Positions 25,149 through 33,731 of a stretch of 64,000 nt of DNA are shown in pieces. The DNA comes from Thermohalobaculum sp038534135. Lineage in GTDB: Bacteria; Pseudomonadota; Alphaproteobacteria; Rhodobacterales; Rhodobacteraceae. The notes beneath the pieces were generated by a model. It ran no database searches and was not told the DNA's origin. It saw nothing but the letters and a program-made list of their open reading frames with translations. The position numbers and the translations under genes are program-made. Position 1 is the stretch's first letter; each line of letters begins with the position of its first letter. The stretch spans positions 62,001 to 126,000 of the forward strand of contig JBCAXJ010000002.1 of assembly GCA_038534135.1 (NCBI GenBank). The letters run 5' to 3'.

Positions 25149-25532
25149 CTATACACCTTCGCGGATCTGACGCTCGTATTCCGCGGCATCGAACCAGCCC
25201 AGCGAAACCCGGACCTTGTTGTTCTCGTCAAGATCCCATTCCTCCCAGCCCGGAACGCGGACATGGTTGCCCGTCTCGGAATGCGTCCCCTCCAGCACCC
25301 AGCCGAACATCACGTGATCTCCGGCGATGCGCAGATGCTCCAACTCGACCGTAAGTCCCGGAAACTCGGCATAAAAGCTCGAAACCATGTCGAGCAGCGC
25401 TGCCTGGCCCTCGATCGGATCGCCCCGGTTGATCGTGATCTGCCCATCATCGCGATAGAACGACACGACAGCGTTCGGATTGCCGGAACTCCGCGCTGCG
25501 GCATAAGCTTCTGCAAGATCCTTGATCGACAT
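25149..25532 (-). CDS. SnoaL/NTF2-like protein
   Basis: A 127-residue single-domain protein of the nuclear transport factor 2-like (SnoaL) fold: helical start (MSIKDLAEAYAAARSSGNPN), then FYRDDGQITINRGDPIEGQAAL and a beta-rich half ending in WEEWDLDENNKVRVSLGWFDAAEY. Family members are small hydrolases, isomerases or binding proteins; nothing here defines the ligand. It is divergent from rph, with a 147-bp region between them. Confidence 0.75.
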   Translation of the reverse strand: MSIKDLAEAYAAARSSGNPNAVVSFYRDDGQITINRGDPIEGQAALLDMVSSFYAEFPGLTVELEHLRIAGDHVMFGWVLEGTHSETGNHVRVPGWEEWDLDENNKVRVSLGWFDAAEYERQIREGV

Positions 25533-25679
25533 TGTTACCCCCTGTCCAGTCTGACCCGACGCTATCACAGCAGTATGGTGCTGCACATCACGCCAACGCA
25601 CGTCATTGCTCAAAAGAGATGATGGACTGCTGGGAGAGCCGTCGATAGACAGCGCGCGACCTGACACAGGAGATCGATC

Positions 25680-26393
25680 ATGCGCCCATCCGGCCGCGCC
25701 CCCGACGAAAAGCGCGATGTCGCCATCGAGACCGGCATCAGCAAGCACGCCGAGGGGTCTGCCCTGATCCGCGCCGGCGACACGCACGTGATGGTCACCG
25801 CCTCGATCGACGAGAAGGTACCCGGCTGGATGCGCAACACCGGGTTGGGATGGGTCACGGCTGAATACGGCATGCTGCCGCGCGCGACCAACACCCGCAA
25901 CCGGCGCGAGGCAAAGAATGGTCAGACCGGGCGCACGCAGGAAATCCAACGCCTGATCGGGCGCGCTTTGCGCGCAGGGTCCGACCGGATGATCATGGGC
26001 GAGCGCATGGTCACGGTCGATTGCGATGTCTTGCAGGCCGACGGCGGAACACGCACCGCCTCGATCACCGGGGGCTGGGTCGCGCTGTGGCTTGCAGGCC
26101 AGAAGATGGTCAAGGCCAAGGAATGCATCGAAAACCCGATCACACAGCACATCGCTGCGATTTCCTGCGGCGTCTACGAGCGTCAGGTGGTGCTGGATCT
26201 GGACTATGCCGAAGACAGCGAAGCCGGGACGGATGCGAACTTCGTCATTACCGGGTCGGGTGGGCTGGTCGAACTGCAGGGCTCGGCCGAGGGTGCTGTG
26301 TTCACGGACGAAGAGTTTCTCGAGATGCTGCGCCTCGCCAAGAAGGGTTGCACAGAACTGGTCGAGGCTCAGAAAGCAGCGATCGCCGGATGA
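25680..26393 (+). CDS. rph: Ribonuclease PH
   Basis: Phosphorolytic 3' exoribonuclease trimming tRNA precursors, 237 residues. MRPSGRAPDEKRDVAIETG, GWVTAEYGMLPRAT, RTQEIQRLIGRALRA and DCDVLQADGGTRTASITG are diagnostic. The stop overlaps the next start by ATGA. The rph-rdgB-hemW order is common in alphaproteobacteria; the small hypothetical gene between rph and rdgB is an addition. Confidence 0.97.
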   Translation: MRPSGRAPDEKRDVAIETGISKHAEGSALIRAGDTHVMVTASIDEKVPGWMRNTGLGWVTAEYGMLPRATNTRNRREAKNGQTGRTQEIQRLIGRALRAGSDRMIMGERMVTVDCDVLQADGGTRTASITGGWVALWLAGQKMVKAKECIENPITQHIAAISCGVYERQVVLDLDYAEDSEAGTDANFVITGSGGLVELQGSAEGAVFTDEEFLEMLRLAKKGCTELVEAQKAAIAG

Positions 26394-26800
26394 TCGGTCT
26401 TGCGGGCGAGACCTATTCTTTTGGGCCGTTCGCGCTGACACTGCCCAAAGGCTGGACCGCCGATGTTGAGGACGGGATCCACGAGATCCTGCCGGATCAG
26501 GGCGACTATGCGCTGCATCTGAGCGGCTATGAGAAGGATGCCCGGGTCACGGTGGAGGATCTTGCCGAGCTTGCGCGGGACCATGGCGGCGACGGTGCGC
26601 CGTTCGATGCGGGATCGGGTCTGATAGGGCTGACGTTCGATACTGAAAGCGCGGGCGACACGCTGCGATATTGGCTGATCGGCCACGGACAGGCCATGCT
26701 GCTGGTGACGCTGACAGCGCCAGCGCAGGCATTCGAGCCGTCCCTGATGCGCGCCGAACTGGTCGTACGAAGCCTGCGCGCAGCCGAAACACTGGAGTAG
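26390..26800 (+). CDS. Hypothetical protein between rph and rdgB
   Basis: A 136-residue soluble protein starting MIGLAGETYSFGPFALTLPKGWTADVEDG. It has a two-layer alpha/beta look with repeated hydrophobic strands (YWLIGHGQAMLLVTLTAP) and resembles small DUF-type proteins that follow stationary themes, but I do not recognise the family. It is translationally coupled to rph (ATGA) and 2 bp ahead of rdgB, so co-expression is certain if the unit is transcribed. Confidence 0.65.
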   Translation: MIGLAGETYSFGPFALTLPKGWTADVEDGIHEILPDQGDYALHLSGYEKDARVTVEDLAELARDHGGDGAPFDAGSGLIGLTFDTESAGDTLRYWLIGHGQAMLLVTLTAPAQAFEPSLMRAELVVRSLRAAETLE

Positions 26801-26802
26801 AC

Positions 26803-27420
26803 ATGCGCAAGTTCACGGCATCGAAACTGGTGGTCGCCAGTCACAACGAGGGGAAGGTCTCGGAGATCAGGGCGTTGCTCGCGCCTTACGGGATCGAGAC
26901 GGTATCCGCGAAGGAACTCGACCTGCCGGTGCCCGAGGAGACGGAGACGACCTTCCACGGCAACGCCGCGCTGAAGGCCCGCGCCGCCGTTGTTGGATCG
27001 GGTTTGCCAGCCTTGGCGGACGATTCAGGGATCGAGATCGACGCTCTGGACGGCGCGCCGGGTGTCTACACCGCTGATTGGGCTGAAACTCCGGATGGCC
27101 GGGACTTCATGCTGGCGATGACGCGCGCTTGGGACGAGGTGCAGGCAAAGGATGCCGAACCGCCCTTCACCGCCCGCTTCAATGCGTGCCTCTGCCTCGC
27201 CTGGCCGGATGGACACGAGGAGACGATCCTGGGCATCGCGCCGGGCACGCTGACATGGCCGCCGCGCGGCGACAATGGCTTCGGTTATGACCCGATGTTC
27301 GTTCCGGACGCGGGGGACGGGCGTACTTTCGGCGAGATGCCGTATGAGGTCAAAGAATCGATGAGCCATCGGACGGATGCGTTCCGCAAACTGCAAACGG
27401 CGTTCGAGAAAGACGTATGA
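26803..27420 (+). CDS. rdgB: XTP/dITP diphosphatase (RdgB/HAM1)
   Basis: Sanitises the nucleotide pool by hydrolysing non-canonical purine triphosphates; 205 residues. KLVVASHNEGKVSEI is the substrate/phosphate-binding start, ALADDSGIEIDALDGAPGVYTADWA the metal-binding block, and WPPRGDNGFGYDPMF plus SHRTDAFRKL the C-terminal signature. Its stop overlaps the start of the next gene. Confidence 0.97.
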   Translation: MRKFTASKLVVASHNEGKVSEIRALLAPYGIETVSAKELDLPVPEETETTFHGNAALKARAAVVGSGLPALADDSGIEIDALDGAPGVYTADWAETPDGRDFMLAMTRAWDEVQAKDAEPPFTARFNACLCLAWPDGHEETILGIAPGTLTWPPRGDNGFGYDPMFVPDAGDGRTFGEMPYEVKESMSHRTDAFRKLQTAFEKDV

Positions 27421-27935
27421 TGATGGTAAGGCTCGGCTTGGCAGCAGTCACTCTGGCGGCCACGACCGGATTGGCGCATTCAGAAGGCTTCGCTGTGCGG
27501 GATCTCGAGACCCTGACTGTCGATACATCCGGGTACACCGGTGCAGGCTCTTTCGACTATGGGGCGCGCGCCAGCAACCGGCTGACCGTTTTCTGCGCCG
27601 AGTGTCCCGGCCTGACAGCGGTGGATGTGATCGTCGGACGCAGCGAGGACGGTACAGAGGCGCGTTACCGCTCGGGCGAGACGACCATCGACGCGATGGA
27701 AGCCCAGTGCAAGGCGCGCAGCCCGACCTGCGAGCTCGATGCCGCGGAACTGGGCGAGGCCGTTGGCTGGGTAACGCGCTACGAGACCGGTGGCAGGGCA
27801 GGCAGCACAACGGTGCTGTTCCTGGACGGTGATCAGCTTATCATCCGCTCCACCGCGCCCGATGTCGATACGGCGTACGCCAACGGGCAGGTCGCGCTGG
27901 CAACAATCGGCCACATCATCGTGCGAGGAGACTAG
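27417..27935 (+). CDS. Secreted hypothetical protein
   Basis: A 172-residue protein with a signal peptide (MMMVRLGLAAVTLAATTGLAHS, cleavage near residue 22). The mature part has four Cys, two of them in FCAECPGL and one each in QCKARSPTC, suggesting disulfides in the periplasm. No family recognised. The start overlaps the rdgB stop and RidA follows immediately; the operon context offers no functional clue beyond co-expression. Confidence 0.7.
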   Translation: MMMVRLGLAAVTLAATTGLAHSEGFAVRDLETLTVDTSGYTGAGSFDYGARASNRLTVFCAECPGLTAVDVIVGRSEDGTEARYRSGETTIDAMEAQCKARSPTCELDAAELGEAVGWVTRYETGGRAGSTTVLFLDGDQLIIRSTAPDVDTAYANGQVALATIGHIIVRGD

Positions 27936-27936
27936 C

Positions 27937-28320
27937 ATGACCCGCAAGCTGATCACGACCGGATCTCCGTTCGAGGAGAAATTCGCCTACTCCCGTGCCG
28001 TGGTGCAGGGTGACTGGTGCTTCTGCGCCGGGACGACCGGGTTCGACTATGCGACCATGACCATGCCCGAAGACCCGGCGGCGCAGACGCGCAATATCTT
28101 CGAGACCATTGGCAAGGCGCTGGACGAGGCCGGGTTTGCCATGACCGACATCGTCCGGATCCAGGTGACTGTGACAGACGCTGCGCACTGGGAAGCATCC
28201 GCCGCCGTGGTCCGCGAATACCTGGGCGATGTCCGCCCGGCCAATACCACGGTGGTGTGCGATCTGATGACACCCGAGATGAAGATCGAGATCGAAGCGA
28301 CGGCCTATCGAGGCAGCTGA
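27937..28320 (+). CDS. RidA (YjgF/YER057c/UK114) family protein
   Basis: A 127-residue Rid-family protein; canonical RidA deaminates reactive imine/enamine intermediates. FCAGTTGFDY, TRNIFETIGKALDEAG and RIQVTVTD are typical. The catalytic Arg that precedes VEIEA in RidA appears as Lys here (MKIEIEATAY), so it may belong to another Rid subgroup without imine deaminase activity. It lies in the rdgB-hemW unit. Confidence 0.85.
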   Translation: MTRKLITTGSPFEEKFAYSRAVVQGDWCFCAGTTGFDYATMTMPEDPAAQTRNIFETIGKALDEAGFAMTDIVRIQVTVTDAAHWEASAAVVREYLGDVRPANTTVVCDLMTPEMKIEIEATAYRGS

Positions 28321-28493
28321 TGGCCGACGAGAAGCCTGATCCGTTCATCGAAAAGTACTGGCCGGTCCTTCTGATCGCGTGCTGCCTGCTGGTGCTCTGG
28401 TACACGCTGGGGGACAACGCGATTGCAGGTGTGGCCGGTTTTATGGGGCTCGGGTGGTTGGCATGGTTACGCCTGATCAAACCGAGGCTGTAA
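28320..28493 (+). CDS. Small membrane protein (57 aa)
   Basis: MADEKPDPFIEKYWP is followed by two short hydrophobic stretches (VLLIACCLLVLWYTL and AGVAGFMGLGWLAWLRL) and a basic end. The ATG overlaps the RidA stop as TGATG. It is too short for family assignment. Its 3' end overlaps the earliest plausible start of hemW by about 30 bases. Confidence 0.55.
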   Translation: MADEKPDPFIEKYWPVLLIACCLLVLWYTLGDNAIAGVAGFMGLGWLAWLRLIKPRL

Positions 28494-29716
28494 CAAGGAT
28501 GGGCGAGGCGCCCATCCTACGGGCACGCGACGGACCGGCGGTCGCGCGCACGGGTCGCAATGATTGGCAAAACGCAGGCTTCGGTGTCTATGTTCATTGG
28601 CCCTTCTGTCTGGCCAAATGCCCGTACTGCGATTTCAACAGTCATGTGTCACGAACGGTGGATCAGGATGCCTGGCGCACAGCGCTGGTGGCGGAAGCCA
28701 GCCATATGCGGTTGCTGACCGGGCCGCGCGTTGCAGACACCATCTTTTTCGGCGGCGGTACGCCCAGCTTGATGCCGCCTGCCACGGTCGCTGCAATCAT
28801 TGAGGAGATTGATCGCCTTTGGGGCCTCGCACCCGGCGCCGAGATCACGCTCGAGGCCAACCCGACGAGCGTCGAGGCTGCCAAGTTCCGCGATTACGCG
28901 GCAGCCGGTGTCAACCGCGTGTCGATGGGCGTGCAGGCACTGGACGATACCGATTTGAAGGCCTTGGGCCGAATGCACTCGGTTGCCGAAGCACGGGCGG
29001 CTTTCGACACCGCCCGGTCGGTCTTTGACCGGGTCAGCTTTGACCTGATCTATGCCCGAATGGGTCAAAGCCTGACGGCGTGGGAAGAAGAACTGAAGGA
29101 AGGACTTGCGCTGACGATCGATCACTTGTCGCTCTACCAGCTCACGATCGAGCCCGGGACGCGGTTCTTCGACCTGCATCGATCCAACAAGCTGGCTCTG
29201 CCCGAAGACACTATCGCTGCCGACATGTACGCGCTGACGCAGGATATCACCGCTTCTGCGGGTCTTCCCGCGTACGAGGTCTCGAACCATGCGCGCGCCG
29301 GTGCCGAAAGCCGCCATAATCTGATTTACTGGCGTTACGGTGACTATGCCGGGATTGGTCCGGGTGCTCATGGTCGGATCACCGGGCAAGACGGGGTGAG
29401 ACACGCCACGGAAACACTGCGCGATCCCCAAGACTGGCTGACGGCGGTCGGCGTGGAAGAAAACGCAATTTGCCGGACCGACGCCATTCCACCGTGCGAT
29501 CAGGCTTTGGAATACGCCATGATGGGCCTGCGGCTGCGTGAGGGCATCGATCTTGACCGGTATTCGGCGCTGGCCGGTGACTCGATGAACCCGATCGCGA
29601 TCGATCGGCTGTGTGACAGCGGACATCTCGACCTTGAAGACGGGCGGCTCCGGGCCACCTGTCAAGGTATGATCGTTTTGAACGCCGTCCTGTCGGATCT
29701 GCTTACGGACGTTTAA
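28463..29716 (+). CDS. hemW: Haem chaperone HemW (radical SAM, coproporphyrinogen III oxidase-like)
   Basis: Radical SAM protein that binds and delivers haem; about 405-417 residues. YVHWPFCLAKCPYCDFNSHV holds the C-x3-C-x2-C cluster motif; FFGGGTPSLM, EANPTS and RHNLIYWRYGDY (the HNxxYW haem/HemW signature) follow. The usual start shortly before GFGVYVHWPFC has no ATG/GTG/TTG codon. The only candidates are ATG 28463 and ATG 28499, the latter inside a REP-like hairpin, giving a non-homologous N-terminal extension of about 25-37 residues. Confidence 0.93.
   Translation: MVTPDQTEAVTRMGEAPILRARDGPAVARTGRNDWQNAGFGVYVHWPFCLAKCPYCDFNSHVSRTVDQDAWRTALVAEASHMRLLTGPRVADTIFFGGGTPSLMPPATVAAIIEEIDRLWGLAPGAEITLEANPTSVEAAKFRDYAAAGVNRVSMGVQALDDTDLKALGRMHSVAEARAAFDTARSVFDRVSFDLIYARMGQSLTAWEEELKEGLALTIDHLSLYQLTIEPGTRFFDLHRSNKLALPEDTIAADMYALTQDITASAGLPAYEVSNHARAGAESRHNLIYWRYGDYAGIGPGAHGRITGQDGVRHATETLRDPQDWLTAVGVEENAICRTDAIPPCDQALEYAMMGLRLREGIDLDRYSALAGDSMNPIAIDRLCDSGHLDLEDGRLRATCQGMIVLNAVLSDLLTDV
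28497..28521. repeat. REP-like palindromic element, copy A (inside hemW 5' end)
   Basis: Stem GGATGGGCG / CGCCCATCC with loop AGG followed by TACG. It differs from copy C (41199) at one position in each arm, and the changes keep pairing (A-T for G-C). It lies inside the N-terminal extension of hemW and contains one of its two possible start codons. Confidence 0.8.
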
Positions 29717-29742
29717 GACCCGGTGACCATGGTAAGGCATCG

Positions 29743-30117
29743 ATGCGAACACTCTGGACCATCGCAGGCTTGACGGCATTCGTGCTCGGCGCAATCGGGG
29801 CGTTCGTCCCCCTGCTGCCAACCGTGCCCTTCATGCTGCTGGCCGCATTCTGTTTCGCACGGGGGTCCGAACGGTTTCATCTCTGGCTGATCGAGCACCC
29901 GCGGTTCGGCCCGGCGATCCGGGATTGGCAGGCGCACGGGGCGATCTCGCCCTCGGGCAAGCGCGCCGCGGTCATTGCGATTTGCGTGACGTTCATGATC
30001 TCGGTTTTCATTGGGCTTGCTCCAACCATCCTCGCCATCCAGGCAGCGGTGCTGGGCTGCGTGCTGGTCTTCATCCTGTCGCGCCCGAGCGGTCCGAGGC
30101 TCACCGAACGGTCCTGA
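29743..30117 (+). CDS. DUF454 (YbaN-like) inner membrane protein
   Basis: A 124-residue small integral membrane protein. MRTLWTIAGLTAFVLGAIGAFVPLLPTVPFMLLAAFCFARGSERFHLWL is the classic DUF454 start, with the P-x-LPT-x-PF motif; HPRFGPAIRDW and two more helices complete it. The function of the family is unknown. It follows hemW by 26 bp. Confidence 0.88.
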   Translation: MRTLWTIAGLTAFVLGAIGAFVPLLPTVPFMLLAAFCFARGSERFHLWLIEHPRFGPAIRDWQAHGAISPSGKRAAVIAICVTFMISVFIGLAPTILAIQAAVLGCVLVFILSRPSGPRLTERS

Positions 30118-30150
30118 GACCTTCCATCCGCTTGAGCCGATTTTCGAGCG

Positions 30151-30861
30151 GTGATAGCAAAGTTTCTGCTCTTGTTGGTGGGAACCGAGCGGATGATGTC
30201 ACGGCGCGTAAAAGCAGCGTTTTTTGACGTCGCGGGACCGTTCATGACGATGAACGGCTGGATCTGGCGCAACCTCCGCAAGCGGCACGTTCAACGTGAT
30301 GTGGTACGCGTCCAACTCGGGCCCGGTCAGGCGAATTACCTGCAGGGTTGGGTGAACATCGACGCGAACATGTTCACAGCGAAGTGCGACATCTGGGCCG
30401 ATCTGCGAGATCTGCTGCCATTTCCGGACAACTCGGTTGATGCGGTCTACTCGTATCACGTCGTCGAACATCTTCCGAACATGTGGGCGCATTTCCGCGA
30501 CGTCCACCGTGTGCTGAAGCCTGGCGGCGTATATCGGGTTGGCGGGCCTCATGCCGAGTCAGCGATGAAGAAATATCTGGCAGGCGACCACGACTGGTTC
30601 CCCAGTTTCCCGGATGACCGTGACAGCATCGGTGGGCGTTTCGTGAACTTCATCTTCTGCCGGAACGAGCACCTGACGATGCTGACCGAAAGCTACCTAC
30701 AAGAGATCGCCAAACAGGCTGGTTTTCCCGAGGGCGTTCGCAAGATGCACACACGGGAAACAGGTTTCCCCGCGCTGTTCACGGATTGTCTGAGCATCGA
30801 GCACGAAAGCGACTTCGAAAACCCGCATACGATCCTTTTGGAGTTTCAGAAGGCCGTCTAG
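30151..30861 (+). CDS. SAM-dependent methyltransferase (type 11 fold)
   Basis: A 236-residue class I methyltransferase-like protein. VQLGPGQANYLQGWVNID is motif I with an atypical glycine pattern (LGxG...), DIWADLRDLLPFPDNSVDAVYSYHVVEHLP covers motifs II-III, and VLKPGGVYRVGGP is motif IV. The N-terminal 40 residues are basic and hydrophobic. Substrate unknown; such proteins often act near glycan genes. The GTG at 30151 is taken as start; ATG 30193 is equally possible. Confidence 0.75.
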   Translation: MIAKFLLLLVGTERMMSRRVKAAFFDVAGPFMTMNGWIWRNLRKRHVQRDVVRVQLGPGQANYLQGWVNIDANMFTAKCDIWADLRDLLPFPDNSVDAVYSYHVVEHLPNMWAHFRDVHRVLKPGGVYRVGGPHAESAMKKYLAGDHDWFPSFPDDRDSIGGRFVNFIFCRNEHLTMLTESYLQEIAKQAGFPEGVRKMHTRETGFPALFTDCLSIEHESDFENPHTILLEFQKAV

Positions 30862-30881
30862 CTTCGTCTACGCCTGTCCCG

Positions 30882-33560
30882 TCAAGTCCTGTCATCCGGC
30901 AACAACGAGACCAGTTCGTAGACGAGATCCAACGCCTGACGCGGTGTGAGTTCATCAGGTCGAACCTGGCGAAGCCTGGCATCGGCCTGCGAAGGCTTGG
31001 AAGTGGCTGACATCGGCTGCGGGACATGGGCCGAGAAGAGCGGCAGATCCTGCGCCAGTGCTGCGGTGGCGCCCGAGCCCTCTCGGGCTCCGGCTTCCAA
31101 GCGTTCAAGCACGTCACGTGCCCGGTCGACCACCGCTTGTGGCAAACCCGCCAGCCGGGCGACCTGCACGCCATAGGAACGGTCCGCAGCACCGGGCCGC
31201 ACTTCGTGCAGGAAGATCACCTCGCCATCCCACTCGCGCACGGCGACCGTCGCGGGGCGCAACTGGTCGAGCTTTTCACAAAGGCCGGTGAGCTCGTGAT
31301 AATGCGTCGCGAACAAGCCACGGCATTGATTGGCCTGATGCAGGTGTTCCAGCGTTGCCCAGGCGATGGACAGCCCGTCCCAAGTCGCCGTACCGCGTCC
31401 GATTTCGTCAAGAATCACCAGCGCACCGCGCCCGGCCTGATTCAGGATCGCTGCGGTTTCGACCATTTCGACCATGAAGGTCGACCGTCCGCGGGCGAGA
31501 TCGTCGGCGGCGCCAACTCGGCTGAAGAGCTGGTCAACAATGCCGATATGGGCGGTCTCGGCGGGTACGAAGAACCCGGCTTGCGCGAGGATCGCGATCA
31601 GGGCGTTCTGACGCAGAAAGGTCGACTTGCCCGCCATGTTCGGCCCGGTGAGCAGCCAGATGGGGGCCGCGCCGGCCTGTTCGGACGACAGATTGCAATC
31701 GTTGGCGACGAAGCTCTGACCCTGCCGCTTCAGCGCTTGTTCGACAACCGGGTGACGCCCGCCGGTGATCTGGAATGCTCGGCTGGGATCGACCCACGGA
31801 CGGATCCACCGGTCCTCGACCGCCAGTTCGGCATTGGCGGCAGAGACATCGATCGCGGCCAGTGCACGCGCTGTTTGCGAGACTTGCGCCTGACGCTCCA
31901 GAATCGCGGTACGCAACTCGCCAAAGATCCGCTTCTCGATCTCCAAGGCGCGCGCACCGGCGTTTACGATCTTCGTCTCAAGCTCGGACAGCGCGACCGT
32001 TGTGAACCGGACTGCGTTGGCCAGGGTCTGGCGGTGAATGAACGTCTCGCTCAGCGGCGCTGACATCATCTTCTGGGCGTGGAGTGCAGTGACCTCAATG
32101 AAGTATCCAAGGACATTGTTGTGCTTGATCTTCAGTGCCTGGATGTCAGCCGTTTGTGCGTAATCCGCCTGCATTCCTGCGATCACGCTGCGCCCCTCGT
32201 CCCGCAGTGTTCGCGCCTCGTCGAGATCTGCGTCGTAGCCGTTGGCGATAAAGCTGCCGTCGCGCGCCAGCAAGGGCGGTTCGGCGACCAAAGCAGTGTC
32301 CAGCAGATCGACGAGGGCGTCGTGCCCGGAAAGATCTTGGGCCGCTTCGGATAACAGATCCGGCAGACCGGCGATTTCGGACAGGGCCTGCGCGAGGCCA
32401 GCCGCACCGGCTAACCCTGACCTGACTGCTGCCAGATCACGCGGCCCGCCCCGGTCGAGCACAAGCCGCGACAAGGCACGTTCGATCTCGGGCACCGCTT
32501 TCAGATCGGCGCGGACCTGATCGCGCAGTTCGCGGTCCTCGACCAGGTGCTGCACCATGTCATGGCGCGCAGCGATGGCGCCGGTGTCGGTCAGCGGTGC
32601 CGAGAGCCGCGTTTCCAGCAGGCGCGCGCCTGCTCCGGTCAGCGTCCGGTCAACCGCCGAGATCAGCGAGCCATCCCGCCCGCCCGCCATGGCGCGCGTG
32701 AGTTCCAGATTACGCCGGGTCGCGGCATCGATCCGCATCACGCCGCCCGCTGACTCCCGCACCGGCGGCTTCAGCATGGGCAGGCGGCCCTTCTGTGTCA
32801 GTTCCAGGTAGTCGGCAAGCGCACCCAGCGACGAAAGCTCGCTTCGCGCGAAGGCGCCATAGCCATCCAGCGACTGCACCCGGAACAGTTTGCAAAGCCG
32901 CGCCTCGGCGGACGCGGAATCGAAGGAAGCCGCACCCAGCGGTGTTGCAACCGCACCGGCTTCCTCGATCTGATCGCCCAACGGATCGGCCAGTTCATCG
33001 ATCTTGTCGAGGATCAGCACTTCGCGCGGAGCCACCCGCGCCAACATCGGGCCAAGCCCTGTGCGCGCCAGCGGTGCGACGGCGAGGTCTCCGGTCGACA
33101 CATCGGCCCAGGCCAGCGCGCCCTCGCCCCGAATCTCGGCCCAGGCGGCCAGATAGTTGTGCCGGCGCGCATCCAGAAGCGTCTCTTCCGTCAGCGTGCC
33201 GGGCGTGACGACACGGGTGACGTCGCGCTTTACAACGGCCTTCGACCCCCGCTTCTTTGCCTCGGCCGGATCTTCGACCTGATCGCAAACAGCGACCCGA
33301 AAGCCCTTGCGGATCAGCGTCAGCAGGTAGTTCGTCGCCGCGTGCAGCGGCACCCCGCACATGGCGATATCCTCGCCCAGATGCTTGCCGCGTTTCGTCA
33401 GCGCGATATCCAGGGCCGCCGCCGCGTGGACCGCGTCCTCGAAGAACAGCTCGTAGAAGTCGCCCATCTGAAAGAACAGCAGACAGTCCGGATGGGTCTG
33501 CTTGATCTCGAAATACTGCGCCATCGAGGGCGTGACGCCGGGCGGGATACTTGCGGACAT
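30882..33560 (-). CDS. mutS: DNA mismatch repair protein MutS
   Basis: Mismatch-recognition ATPase, 892 residues. The N-terminal mismatch-binding domain has FFQMGDFYELFFEDA (Phe-x-Glu region), followed by connector, lever and clamp domains, and the ATPase with GPNMAGKSTFLRQ (Walker A), DEIGRGTATWDG (Walker B) and ATHYHELT. The C-terminal tail contains the beta-clamp and tetramer region. It converges with the methyltransferase gene and is divergent from the GntR regulator. Confidence 0.98.
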   Translation of the reverse strand: MSASIPPGVTPSMAQYFEIKQTHPDCLLFFQMGDFYELFFEDAVHAAAALDIALTKRGKHLGEDIAMCGVPLHAATNYLLTLIRKGFRVAVCDQVEDPAEAKKRGSKAVVKRDVTRVVTPGTLTEETLLDARRHNYLAAWAEIRGEGALAWADVSTGDLAVAPLARTGLGPMLARVAPREVLILDKIDELADPLGDQIEEAGAVATPLGAASFDSASAEARLCKLFRVQSLDGYGAFARSELSSLGALADYLELTQKGRLPMLKPPVRESAGGVMRIDAATRRNLELTRAMAGGRDGSLISAVDRTLTGAGARLLETRLSAPLTDTGAIAARHDMVQHLVEDRELRDQVRADLKAVPEIERALSRLVLDRGGPRDLAAVRSGLAGAAGLAQALSEIAGLPDLLSEAAQDLSGHDALVDLLDTALVAEPPLLARDGSFIANGYDADLDEARTLRDEGRSVIAGMQADYAQTADIQALKIKHNNVLGYFIEVTALHAQKMMSAPLSETFIHRQTLANAVRFTTVALSELETKIVNAGARALEIEKRIFGELRTAILERQAQVSQTARALAAIDVSAANAELAVEDRWIRPWVDPSRAFQITGGRHPVVEQALKRQGQSFVANDCNLSSEQAGAAPIWLLTGPNMAGKSTFLRQNALIAILAQAGFFVPAETAHIGIVDQLFSRVGAADDLARGRSTFMVEMVETAAILNQAGRGALVILDEIGRGTATWDGLSIAWATLEHLHQANQCRGLFATHYHELTGLCEKLDQLRPATVAVREWDGEVIFLHEVRPGAADRSYGVQVARLAGLPQAVVDRARDVLERLEAGAREGSGATAALAQDLPLFSAHVPQPMSATSKPSQADARLRQVRPDELTPRQALDLVYELVSLLPDDRT

Positions 33561-33643
33561 GCAAAGCCTTCTCTTCTCGAGGTGGGGGATAGCACGGTGC
33601 CACGCCAGCGCAAGCGCACATCGGACAGTTCGCTGACTGTGGC

Positions 33644-33659
33644 ATCTGGTATGCCAGAT
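33644..33659. promoter_or_regulatory. Putative GntR operator, site 1
   Basis: ATCTGGTATGCCAGAT is a 16-bp near-palindrome (one mismatched pair) sharing TGGTAT-CCA with site 2. It lies 73 bp before the GntR start, in the mutS-GntR intergenic region. TGGTATACCA-type half sites are known for FadR/FCD-family GntR regulators. Confidence 0.6.
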
Positions 33660-33690
33660 TATCGTTGCGCCAGATCTTGCATTTGGTACA

Positions 33691-33700
33691 TGGTATACCA
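33691..33700. promoter_or_regulatory. Putative GntR operator, site 2
   Basis: TGGTATACCA is a perfect 10-bp palindrome, 32 bp before the GntR start. Its centre is 44 bp from that of site 1, about four helical turns, so two dimers would bind the same DNA face. This suggests autoregulation and control of the oxc-frc operon. Confidence 0.65.
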
Positions 33701-33731
33701 GTTTTCGAGGGTACCGAGTCCCGGGGGATTC

